This document shows positions 42,414 through 51,094 of a stretch of DNA of 64,000 nt, in pieces. The stretch covers positions 1,054,001-1,118,000 of the forward strand of contig CP102281.1 of NCBI GenBank assembly GCA_025150425.1, read 5' to 3'. This DNA is from [Eubacterium] siraeum. GTDB lineage: Bacteria; Bacillota; Clostridia; Oscillospirales; Ruminococcaceae. Position 1 is the first letter of the stretch. Each line of letters begins with the position of its first letter. Made by a program: the position numbers and the translations under genes. The notes beneath the pieces were generated by a model that saw only the letters and a list, made by a program, of their open reading frames with translations, did no database searches and was not told the origin of the DNA.

Positions 42414-43307
42414 GTGTTGGAATTAAAGAAAATTGAACTAAGCGACAAGCAGTGGATAGATCCGCTTCTGAAGCTGTCTGATTTCAGAGGTTGTGAGTAT
42501 AACTTCACAAACAACTTTGTGTGGAGCGGTGTTTACAACATTACTGTAGGACGTTTTCAGGATTTTTATGTATCAAAGCACGGGAACTGTTTCGTGTTTC
42601 CTGCAGGAAAAGGCGATACGGACGCACTGCTTTCAGAACTTAAAAATTACTGTGACAGTACAGGAATACTGTTTGAATTCTGCAGTATGGATATAAAGGA
42701 CAAGCAGATGCTTGAACAGCGTTATCCCGGCATGTTCACCTTCGATACAAGCGAAGATCTGTACGACTATGTGTATCAGTCGCAGTCGCTTGCAACGCTC
42801 GGCGGAAAGAAGCTGCATTCAAAGCGTAATTATATAAACCGTTTCAAACAGCTTAACTGGAGCTTTGAGGATATTACGCCTGACAATATTGACGAATGCA
42901 AGCAGATGAGCCTTGAATGGTGCATACGTAATGATTGCGATAAAAGTGAAGATAAGTCGGAGGAAATGTGTGCTGTCGGAATAGGACTCGAGCATTTCTT
43001 CGACTTAGGTCTTGTCGGCGGTATACTGAGAGTCGATGGCAGGATACAGGCGTTTTCGTACGGCGAACAGCAATGCAGTGACACGTTTGTGACCCACGTT
43101 GAAAAAGCGTTTACCGATTATGACGGAGCATATCCGATGATAAACTATATGATGGCAAACAGGTTCTGTAAAGGACTTGAATATATAAACAGGGAAGAGG
43201 ATATGGGAGAGGAGAATCTCCGCAAGGCGAAGAAGTCTTATCACCCGTGTTTTATGGTTGAGAAGTTCAGTGCGGTTTATAATGCCGGGAAAGGACAATC
43301 AGAATGA
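42414..43307 (+). CDS. DUF2156 / phosphatidylglycerol lysyltransferase-like protein
   Basis: 297 residues from GTG 42414 (AAGGTAAT upstream; no ATG nearby). Two GNAT-like halves, with SQSLATLGGKKLHSKRNYIN central and GLVGGILRVDGRIQAFSYGE. The soluble DUF2156 domain transfers amino acids to lipids in MprF, but here no transmembrane part is present, so the function is not assured. Overlaps the DJ-1 gene by 4 nt. Confidence 0.82.
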   Translation: MLELKKIELSDKQWIDPLLKLSDFRGCEYNFTNNFVWSGVYNITVGRFQDFYVSKHGNCFVFPAGKGDTDALLSELKNYCDSTGILFEFCSMDIKDKQMLEQRYPGMFTFDTSEDLYDYVYQSQSLATLGGKKLHSKRNYINRFKQLNWSFEDITPDNIDECKQMSLEWCIRNDCDKSEDKSEEMCAVGIGLEHFFDLGLVGGILRVDGRIQAFSYGEQQCSDTFVTHVEKAFTDYDGAYPMINYMMANRFCKGLEYINREEDMGEENLRKAKKSYHPCFMVEKFSAVYNAGKGQSE

Positions 43308-43846
43308 TATATGTATTTTTAGCGGACGGATTTGAAGAAACCGAGGCAATTGCCCCGATTGACATTTTAAAGAGATTCGGAAAAGAGGTAGTTACCGTCG
43401 GAATAGGCGGCGGTAAGATTACAGGCGCACACGGAATTACGGTTATTGCCGATATTACCGACAGCGATGTTATTATGACAGATAAGGTCGAGATGATAGT
43501 TCTTCCCGGCGGTATGCCCGGAACACTCAACCTTGAGAAAAGCCCCGTTGTACAGGCGGCTATAAAATTCTGCGCCGATAATAAGAAAGCGATAGGCGCT
43601 ATCTGTGCCGCTCCGTCTATAATCGGAAAGCTGGAACTTCTGAAAGGCAAAAAGGCAACTTGCTTCCCCGGCTTTGAACAATTCCTTGAGGGTGCAATGT
43701 TCACGGGCGACCTTGTAAATATTGATGATAACATAGTTACAGCAAAGGGAGCAGGTGCGGCTGTAGAATTCGGACTTGCGCTCGGAGCATTGCTCTGCGG
43801 CGAAGGAAAAGCAGAAAAGACAGCTAAGTCTTTACAGTGCAGATGA
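43304..43846 (+). CDS. DJ-1/PfpI family protein
   Basis: 180 residues. DGFEETEAIAPIDILKR and VLPGGMPGT begin the fold, and the reactive cysteine lies in IGAICAAPSIIGKL (nucleophile elbow), followed by ATCFPGFE. Family members are glyoxalase III or deglycase-like chaperones. Overlaps its neighbours on both sides by 4 nt. Confidence 0.9.
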   Translation: MIYVFLADGFEETEAIAPIDILKRFGKEVVTVGIGGGKITGAHGITVIADITDSDVIMTDKVEMIVLPGGMPGTLNLEKSPVVQAAIKFCADNKKAIGAICAAPSIIGKLELLKGKKATCFPGFEQFLEGAMFTGDLVNIDDNIVTAKGAGAAVEFGLALGALLCGEGKAEKTAKSLQCR

Positions 43847-44424
43847 ATGTAAACGAGCAGAAAAAACAACTGAGAAAAGTCTTGCTACAAAAGCGAAAAC
43901 TGCTTTGTGACAGTGAAACGGCTGTTAAAAATGCCGCTATAACCGAGAATCTTTTAAGCCTTGAAAAAGTGCGTACGGCGGATACTATACTGCCGTTTGT
44001 TTCGACAGACGGCGAGGTGGATACGAGAGAATTCATAACGCAGTGCCTTAAGGCAGGAAAGAATGTCGCTGTGCCGAGATGTATAGACGGCAGTAATATG
44101 GAGTTTTGCGTGATACATACGTTTGACGACCTCGAAAAAGGTATGTACGGAATTGACGAGCCGAAAAAGAGCTGTGCTGTGATCGATGCCGCCGGTGCAG
44201 AAAACAGCGTGCTGATAGTTCCTGCACTCTGCTTTAATGCTAAAGGCTTCAGACTCGGTTACGGCAAAGGCTATTATGACAGATTTATAAACGGTTACAA
44301 GGGCTATACTGTCGGAGTATGCTATGAAGAATTTCTGACGGAGGATATACCTGTCGATGATTACGACAGATGCGTTGATATAGTCATTACAGAAAAACGG
44401 AAAGGACAAAAATATGGAGAATAA
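43843..44424 (+). CDS. 5-formyltetrahydrofolate cyclo-ligase (MTHFS)
   Basis: 193 residues from ATG 43843 (overlapping the DJ-1 stop); an earlier GTG at 43837 is possible. LRKVLLQKRKLL opens the family, and the ATP/folate loop FRLGYGKGYYDRF sits near residue 142. It converts 5-formyl-THF to methenyl-THF. The stop overlaps the next start by 11 nt. Confidence 0.93.
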   Translation: MNVNEQKKQLRKVLLQKRKLLCDSETAVKNAAITENLLSLEKVRTADTILPFVSTDGEVDTREFITQCLKAGKNVAVPRCIDGSNMEFCVIHTFDDLEKGMYGIDEPKKSCAVIDAAGAENSVLIVPALCFNAKGFRLGYGKGYYDRFINGYKGYTVGVCYEEFLTEDIPVDDYDRCVDIVITEKRKGQKYGE

Positions 44425-45802
44425 TCCTATGGATTTAACTCATAAGGATGAAAATACCGAAAGCACCGAAGAACGCACAATTATGATGGATTCGATAAAA
44501 GCGCTTCATACAGGCGAAGTGCGAAACGAAGATTCATCTGATGACAGCGGATACGAAAGCGTTCCGGGCAGTGAAGAATCGCTTTCCGGGGACGGTGGGC
44601 CTGCGGAGGATGAGGTAACCGAAGAAGAATATCAGGAATATCTTGCGGCAAAAAAAGAACGCAACAAGAAAATCAAAGCGAAAAACCGCCACAGAAGAAC
44701 GTTTTCACATATTCTCACAGGCGTTCTGCTGTCAGTTTTTATCATATCAATTTCTGCGTTTCTTGCTACATACATTGTAAAGTCGGCACTTGATTTTACA
44801 GGAATCGGAAAAACCTATTGTCAGGCCGAGATACATATAAACGAGGATTCGACAACAGAAGAAATCGCTCAGGATCTTGCAAATCTCGGTATTATAAATA
44901 TGCCGGATGTGTTCAAGCTCTACACCAAAATGTTCGGCAAGGGTGATAAGTTCATAAAGGGTACTTTCACGGTTGACACAACTATGTCGTACAGTGCGCT
45001 TATTTCTGAGTTGCAGACAGTGTCTACTGTAAATCAGACGGTTTCAATACAGATAACCGAAGGTATGACTATTGATGAGATTGCTCAGATGATGGAGGAT
45101 AACCGTGTCTGCCGTGCCGAAGATTTCATGGAGCAGTGCAAGACGCTCGGAGATACTTATAAATTCCAGAAACGTCTTGAGAATAAAAAGCTGAAATATT
45201 ATCAGATGGAAGGATATATATTCCCCGATACATACGAGTTCTATATTCTTCCTGCCCTTGAGGACAATAAGGAGCTTGATACAAGCGAGTATGCCGCAGA
45301 TGCTCTTGACATTATATATCAGAACTTCAATAACAAGCTGACGGCACGTTACTATAACCGTATGAGCGAGCTTGGGCTTACGCTTGACGAAACCATAACG
45401 CTTGCTTCGATAGCACAGCGTGAGGCGGATACTACGACCAATATGGGCAATGTTGCATCGGTATTCTTCAACCGTATGGCTGATGCGGAAGCATTCCCGC
45501 ATCTTGAATCGGACGTTACCGTACATTATGTTGATGAGCATATAAAGCCGCATCTCACTACATCGCAGTACGATCAGAAAATGTTTGACGCATATAACAC
45601 CTATAAGTGTGACGGTATACCGATAGGACCTATCTGCAACCCGGGACTTGACGCTATAAAGGCAGTGCTTTATGCGCCTGAAACAAGCTATTACTACTTC
45701 TGTGCAGATCCCGAAACAACAGAAATGTATTTTGCAGAAACTATTTCGGAGCATGAGGAGAATCTCCGCAAGTGCGGACTGGATCATGCGATAGCCGAAT
45801 AA
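44414..45802 (+). CDS. mltG: Endolytic transglycosylase MltG
   Basis: 462 residues. An acidic, low-complexity cytosolic stretch (1-95) is longer than usual. One transmembrane helix is at about 100-122, a LysM-like region at about 140-270, and the YceG catalytic domain carries the glutamate in TLASIAQREADTT (near 337). MltG cuts new glycan strands and ends their growth. Confidence 0.93.
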   Translation: MENNPMDLTHKDENTESTEERTIMMDSIKALHTGEVRNEDSSDDSGYESVPGSEESLSGDGGPAEDEVTEEEYQEYLAAKKERNKKIKAKNRHRRTFSHILTGVLLSVFIISISAFLATYIVKSALDFTGIGKTYCQAEIHINEDSTTEEIAQDLANLGIINMPDVFKLYTKMFGKGDKFIKGTFTVDTTMSYSALISELQTVSTVNQTVSIQITEGMTIDEIAQMMEDNRVCRAEDFMEQCKTLGDTYKFQKRLENKKLKYYQMEGYIFPDTYEFYILPALEDNKELDTSEYAADALDIIYQNFNNKLTARYYNRMSELGLTLDETITLASIAQREADTTTNMGNVASVFFNRMADAEAFPHLESDVTVHYVDEHIKPHLTTSQYDQKMFDAYNTYKCDGIPIGPICNPGLDAIKAVLYAPETSYYYFCADPETTEMYFAETISEHEENLRKCGLDHAIAE

Positions 45803-45815
45803 TCAAACAATCAAT

Positions 45816-45845
45816 ATTCCGCCGCAGAGCTTTCTGCGGCGGAAT
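45816..45845 (+). terminator. Terminator of the tmk-like to mltG operon
   Basis: Perfect 12-bp stem ATTCCGCCGCAG (45816-45827) / CTGCGGCGGAAT (45834-45845), hexanucleotide loop AGCTTT. Confidence 0.8.
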
Positions 45846-45876
45846 GTCATAATAAGGTAAAAGAAAGGTTAAATTT

Positions 45877-47085
45877 ATGTTAGAGCTTTTATCGCCTGCG
45901 GGTGATCTTGAATGTCTTATGTCAGCCGTTGATTACGGTTGTGACGCTGTATATCTCGGAAGTACAATGTTCGGTATGAGAGCAGGTGCGGCAAAATTCG
46001 ATCCCGAAACGTTGAGGAATGGCGTTGAATACGCTCATGCAAAGGGTGTAAGAGTATATCTTACCTGCAATACCGTTCCGTCAAACGATGAGATAGAACT
46101 GCTCCCCGAATTTATAAAAACCGCATATGACTGCGGAATAGATGCCGCAATAGTAAGCGACATCGGCTGTATTGCTCTTATAAAGCGTACCGTTCCAGAT
46201 CTTGAAATTCACGTTTCTACACAGGCGGGAGTAGTGAACTATGTAACAGCAAACGAGCTGTACAAGATGGGCGCAAAGAGAGTAGTGCTTGCCCGAGAGG
46301 TAGATATTGAAAATATAAAGCGTATAAGGGATAACATACCTGAGGATATGGATATTGAAGTGTTCGTTCACGGGGCAATGTGCGTTTCATTTTCAGGAAG
46401 ATGTCTGCTTTCCGCTTTTATGACAGGCAGAAATGCCAACAAGGGCGAATGCGCTCAGCCTTGTCGCTGGAAATATCACTTAGTTGAAGAAAAACGCCCC
46501 GGCGACTACTATGAGCTGTCGGAGGGCGATGGCGGCTCTTATATCCTTAACGCTAAGGATATGTGTATGATAGAGCATCTTAAAGAGCTTAAGGATGCAG
46601 GCGTTACCAGCTTCAAGATTGAAGGCAGAGCGAAATCCGCATATTATACGGCAACGGTAACGAATGCCTACAGAGCTGCGCTTGATGCAGTGAAAAACGG
46701 TGAACCGATTCCGAAGTGGGCGGTTGATGAAGTTTATAAGGTAAGTCACAGACAGTATTGCACCGGCTTTTATTTCAATAAGGATGACGCAAACCAGTAT
46801 TACGAGAACAGCGGCTACATCCGTGAGTGCGACTTTGTCGGCGTAATTGACAGCTGTGAGAACGGCAGGGTGAATATCACGCAGAGAAACTATTTTACCG
46901 TTCACGATGACCTTGAAGTGCTGTCGCCCGGAAAGACACCTGTAAAGCTGGATATTCCTTATCTGATAAATTCAAAGGGCGAGCAGACAGAGATAGCAAA
47001 CCGTGCGACAGAAAAGATGTACTTTGACTATCCCGTTTCTTTCCCTCCTCATTCGATAATAAGAAAACCGTTGAGCAAAAAGTAA
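45877..47085 (+). CDS. Peptidase U32 family protein (RNA hydroxylation type)
   Basis: 402 residues. LSPAGDLECLMSAVDYGCDAVYLG is the N-terminal U32 start, and the family signature spans EVFVHGAMCVSFSGRCLLSA plus the cysteine cluster NKGECAQPCRW. Relatives (TrhP/RlhA) hydroxylate tRNA or 23S rRNA rather than cut proteins. Followed by the CapA-type gene after 18 nt. Confidence 0.9.
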   Translation: MLELLSPAGDLECLMSAVDYGCDAVYLGSTMFGMRAGAAKFDPETLRNGVEYAHAKGVRVYLTCNTVPSNDEIELLPEFIKTAYDCGIDAAIVSDIGCIALIKRTVPDLEIHVSTQAGVVNYVTANELYKMGAKRVVLAREVDIENIKRIRDNIPEDMDIEVFVHGAMCVSFSGRCLLSAFMTGRNANKGECAQPCRWKYHLVEEKRPGDYYELSEGDGGSYILNAKDMCMIEHLKELKDAGVTSFKIEGRAKSAYYTATVTNAYRAALDAVKNGEPIPKWAVDEVYKVSHRQYCTGFYFNKDDANQYYENSGYIRECDFVGVIDSCENGRVNITQRNYFTVHDDLEVLSPGKTPVKLDIPYLINSKGEQTEIANRATEKMYFDYPVSFPPHSIIRKPLSKK

Positions 47086-47103
47086 ACTACGGAGGTAACC
47101 ATC

Positions 47104-50100
47104 ATGCTGAAAGCTCCGCAAAACTTGTTCGCTACCGCTTATGACGGATCTGTGCGATCCGACTGGCAGACGGTAGAGGGCGCAGACGGCTATATATTGC
47201 AGTTCTATAATGCAGATGAACCGGAAAAGTGCATTAAAACACGCTATGCACAGAATAATTCAAAGCTGATACTTGGGTTTCGCAACGGCAGAAAGTATGT
47301 TGTACGGGTAAAAGCGTTCAGCTATCGTGACGGGAAAGAGGTATGCGGTGAACTGTCACAGCCGGCAGAATTTACGCCGATGTGCCATCACCTTAAAGCT
47401 CAGAATGTAATTACGATGAACAAGGGTGAAACGTCGCAGATAGTATGGGAATGCAGAAATAAAGTGCCTGCCGTTACTTTTGAATGCGATGACAGCGATG
47501 TGGCGACCGTAACAAAGGGCGGACAGGTTACCGCTGTTTCGGACGGCGCGGCTGAGATAAAGCTGACGGCTGATGACGGTCAGACTTTTACTGTTAAGAT
47601 AGTTGTCGGCAGGGATATGTCACGTTATCCGGCTACGGGAAGAATCATGCTCTGCGGCGATATAATGTGTTCGCTTGAGCATCAGCGGAAAGCCGCTTTG
47701 CGTTCGCTTGATTTTACAGACGCATTCGGAACGCTTAAAGATACGGTCAGTTCAGCCGATTATGCTGTAGCGGTGCTTGAAACCACCTGCTTTGACGGAG
47801 CACCGTTTGAATATGAAAAGATACGCACAGACAGCGGAAGCCCCAATTGCAATTCTCCGTCCACCTTCATAGACGCAGTGAAAAACTGCGGATTCAATGC
47901 ACTGGTAACCGCTAATAATCATAACTGTGATACAGGGCTTGAAGGGCTTCACGCTACCGTACAACGTATCAGAAACAGCGGTATGGCAAATATCGGTACG
48001 CTTGACGATGAAACTCATATTGCCGATATAAACGGCATAAAGGTAGGATTTGTCGCAGTAAATTCAATATCAAACGGGCTTGAGAAAAATATACCGCCCG
48101 AAATTATCGGGAAATATGAGCCTGAGCATTTCAGACAGCTTGTTGAAACGCTAAAAAATGAAGGTGCAGAGTATATAATCGCATATCAGCACTGGGGTGT
48201 TATGAATTCCGTCACTGTCCGCAATTCTCAGATAAAGACAGCTGAATATATGGCACAGTGCGGCGTGGATCTTATTATCGGTTCTCATCCGCACGTTATG
48301 CAGAGGGTCGGTAAAATACACACATCCGCCGGCAGAGATGTGACGTGCTTCTATTCTTTAGGCAATCTTTTGTCATCAATGAAAGAGCTTCGTGAAAACC
48401 GTGAGAGTGTAATTGTAAATCTGATTCTCACAAGGACCGAAAGCGGAGTAAAGTCTGATATATCGTGCATTCCGACGCTTTGCAAGGATACATCCGACGG
48501 ATATACGGTAAGCGTTCTTGACGGGTTGCTGACACAAACAGAACAGATTTCCGAAGATCGCATAAGAGATATACTCGGCAAGGAGGGCGTTATACGAAAA
48601 CACCCTAAATTCTTGCTGCAAGGCTCAGCCGTGCTGAGAAATATTTTCCGTGACAGCGGCTTTTCTTATGACGATACCGCTCTTATTCTGTCGCCCTTAT
48701 CGCTTGTAAGCAAAAAAAGTAATCTTTCGGGAAAAGCCGGCAGCCAAAGAAATAAAATTGATATAAATAAAAATTTCAAATCGTTTTTAGACGGCTCAGA
48801 CAGCGATTATATCGTAATCGACCTTTATACAGCGGCGGCTGTTTCGTGCTACAAGTACGGCGACAGCTTCTATACGGCATCAGGCAGTTTTATTTCTTCC
48901 GATTTTTACAATTCCAATAAAGACAGGCTTGAAAAAATTTCTCCGCCTTTTGACGAAAAAACAGTAAAATCTGCACTTAAAGAATATGCGAAAATTGTCT
49001 TGTCAAAATATGATAAGGATAAAATCATATTAGTGCGTTTAAAATTCAGCAATATCTGCGTAAAAGAAAATCAGCTCAGAAACGGTAAAAGCAGAAATGC
49101 GTTGAATAAGCGGTTGAGGCTGTATGAGGATTATCTGATTTCGCTTTTACAGCCGGTGGTTATTGATGTTTCCTGCAATTATTTTATGGCGTCAAAAAGT
49201 GACAATATGATGTCCTTTGAGCCGCTTTTCTACGATGATGTAAGAATCAAGCTGAACTCAGCGGTAAAACGTATCCGCAAGGATACATATTTTTCTGCAC
49301 CGGAAATAAGGCTGCAGCTTATGCGTGTCATAAAATATTATGATAATATGACGGCAAGAGCCTATCAACCTGAACTGCTTGACAGAAATTTTGTATCGGA
49401 CAGAATGGCAGAGCTTACATCAAAGCGGTTTGTCGCAGAGAATTTCGAGTATTTTGTATATCTGCGTGAAAATGAGATCCGTACCTATGATGATGCAAAA
49501 ATCCTGCTTTCCGCTAAAGCCGGTGCAGAAAGGCTTGTTTCGGCGATAAAAGCCGCTGAGTGTATTGACGGCGACCTTGGCGATTGCAGTTACGATAATA
49601 TAAGGATTGTTTTCGATGAGAACTTCCTTATGAAAAAACAACTATCCCGTAAACTTTCTGAGGTTTACAAATATACTGTTCCCGATAACTGCGAACATAT
49701 TTTCCTTATCAGAAACGACCGCAAATTGCTTGAAGACTACAAAGCACAGCACAAACCTGTATTGGTTGACATCTGGGGCAGCTGTATTTCCCGTGAATCC
49801 GTTAACCGTAATTCATCAGGTATCTATGTCGATAAGTACATTTTCAAGCAGCCGTTTTTGCTTGCGGACGAGCCTGAAATATCGTTTGACAACGATTTGT
49901 CGGCTGATAAATTCTGCGGCAGTAAGTGGCGAAGGCGCACTGTTAAAGAGGCGTTTTTGCACGAAGGAAAACGCATTCTATCTGATAGTAATGCCGAATG
50001 GCTGATTATTGATATGTACGACCTTATCTGCAATATGCGTAAGTGCGGCGATTCGCTTTTCGAGGTGGATGATTTCATACTTCGCACCGCTTTTTACAAA

Positions 50101-50559
50101 TCGATTTCCGATAAATGTGAAAGCACATATTTATTTAACGAAAGAAGCCGTGAATATCTCGAAAGAGTGCTTGAAAATTTCTGCAAATTTGTCACTGAGC
50201 GCTATGGAAAAAACATTATTTTAATTAAAGCCGATCTTAAAGACCGTTATATTTCGCTTGACAATCGGTTAGAAATGTTATCTGACAGCGATAACACATT
50301 CAAAACCAAAAAAGCATTTATAAACGGATTTGAAGAAGAATTCGCACGTCTTACCGATTGCTGTGTAATTGATATTTCTAAAAGGTTTTATGCCGATGAC
50401 CGCTTTGCACTTGGCGGTGCGCATATCGTCCATTATGAAGATGAGTTCTACAGTCAATGCTGTAAGCATATAACGGCTTTCCTCGGCGGTTCGGAGAGCC
50501 GCTATACCGATAAAGTCGATGAGGAGTATATCGCTCTGAGAGATATGAAAATTAAATAA
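47104..50559 (+). CDS. Large FN3/Big/CapA (metallophosphatase-like) protein with C-terminal DUF6270-like domains
   Basis: 1151 residues. An FN3-like domain (about 5-95) and a Big-type domain (100-172) precede a CapA/PGA_cap domain (176-430) with MLCGDIMCS, TANNHNCDTGLEGLHA, AYQHWGVM and IIGSHPHVMQ. The C-terminal half holds two DUF6270-like parts: a degenerate one (about 545-750) and a fuller one (about 880-1130) with VDIWGSCISRESVN, an SGNH-like G-S-C-x-S-R. No signal peptide or transmembrane helix is seen, odd for CapA. CapA proteins serve polyglutamate capsule export and DUF6270 occurs near cell-surface polysaccharide genes, so an envelope role is likely but unproven. Confidence 0.8.
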   Translation: MLKAPQNLFATAYDGSVRSDWQTVEGADGYILQFYNADEPEKCIKTRYAQNNSKLILGFRNGRKYVVRVKAFSYRDGKEVCGELSQPAEFTPMCHHLKAQNVITMNKGETSQIVWECRNKVPAVTFECDDSDVATVTKGGQVTAVSDGAAEIKLTADDGQTFTVKIVVGRDMSRYPATGRIMLCGDIMCSLEHQRKAALRSLDFTDAFGTLKDTVSSADYAVAVLETTCFDGAPFEYEKIRTDSGSPNCNSPSTFIDAVKNCGFNALVTANNHNCDTGLEGLHATVQRIRNSGMANIGTLDDETHIADINGIKVGFVAVNSISNGLEKNIPPEIIGKYEPEHFRQLVETLKNEGAEYIIAYQHWGVMNSVTVRNSQIKTAEYMAQCGVDLIIGSHPHVMQRVGKIHTSAGRDVTCFYSLGNLLSSMKELRENRESVIVNLILTRTESGVKSDISCIPTLCKDTSDGYTVSVLDGLLTQTEQISEDRIRDILGKEGVIRKHPKFLLQGSAVLRNIFRDSGFSYDDTALILSPLSLVSKKSNLSGKAGSQRNKIDINKNFKSFLDGSDSDYIVIDLYTAAAVSCYKYGDSFYTASGSFISSDFYNSNKDRLEKISPPFDEKTVKSALKEYAKIVLSKYDKDKIILVRLKFSNICVKENQLRNGKSRNALNKRLRLYEDYLISLLQPVVIDVSCNYFMASKSDNMMSFEPLFYDDVRIKLNSAVKRIRKDTYFSAPEIRLQLMRVIKYYDNMTARAYQPELLDRNFVSDRMAELTSKRFVAENFEYFVYLRENEIRTYDDAKILLSAKAGAERLVSAIKAAECIDGDLGDCSYDNIRIVFDENFLMKKQLSRKLSEVYKYTVPDNCEHIFLIRNDRKLLEDYKAQHKPVLVDIWGSCISRESVNRNSSGIYVDKYIFKQPFLLADEPEISFDNDLSADKFCGSKWRRRTVKEAFLHEGKRILSDSNAEWLIIDMYDLICNMRKCGDSLFEVDDFILRTAFYKSISDKCESTYLFNERSREYLERVLENFCKFVTERYGKNIILIKADLKDRYISLDNRLEMLSDSDNTFKTKKAFINGFEEEFARLTDCCVIDISKRFYADDRFALGGAHIVHYEDEFYSQCCKHITAFLGGSESRYTDKVDEEYIALRDMKIK

Positions 50560-50567
50560 AGATTAGT

Positions 50568-50600
50568 TATCCCCGTACAGTTTAATGCAGTATGGGGATA
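50568..50600 (+). terminator. Terminator after the CapA-type gene
   Basis: TATCCCCGTAC (50568-50578) pairs with GTATGGGGATA (50590-50600), one G-T pair, followed by GTTTTG. Confidence 0.8.
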
Positions 50601-51094
50601 GTTTTGTATATATGTCCGTTTTATCGTACAGGGGATATGGTAAAATTTATAATGGTAAGGTGAATGCGTTTCTACACAACGAGAGCCGCACAGACTTTCG
50701 ACTGTGCGGCTCAGGTTGGTGCTGAACTAAGATACAACATAAAAATTATTTCAATCCACCGATATTATCTACCGGACCTTTATATTATACAGTTTATGCG
50801 GAAAAATTTCAAGATGATACCGAACTATATTATGGGATTGTCACTATGCACAATGCAATGACTAAAAATTGTTGATTTTCACGATTGACGTAAGTGCATC
50901 ATTACGATATAATGTAGAAAAGCAGCAGATAACAACACTATGATAGTACATATAAATTGAAATTGAATTCAATAAATTCGACAAATTCTCTCATGGATTT
51001 GCAAAAAAATTACTTTTTCTTTCAGAAAAGCATTGAAATTTACATTTGCTGATAGTATACTGAATTTAGCGATATAATTTGATGGAGGATTATT
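50601..51094 (+). other. Gene-free region upstream of the CRISPR-Cas operon
   Basis: AT-rich with no supported gene. A perfect hairpin GAGCCGCACAG/CTGTGCGGCTC (50683-50693 with 50702-50712) stands out in otherwise AT-rich sequence, and the cas promoter lies at the end. Confidence 0.6.
51033..51061 (+). promoter_or_regulatory. Promoter of the cas operon
   Basis: TTGAAA (51033-51038), 17-bp spacer, TATACT (51056-51061), followed by GGAGG before cas3 at 51095. Confidence 0.65.

Noticed and set aside
45044-45787. 247-residue minus-strand frame opposite mltG
   Set aside because: Shadow of the mltG reading frame; no ribosome site and no recognisable domain.
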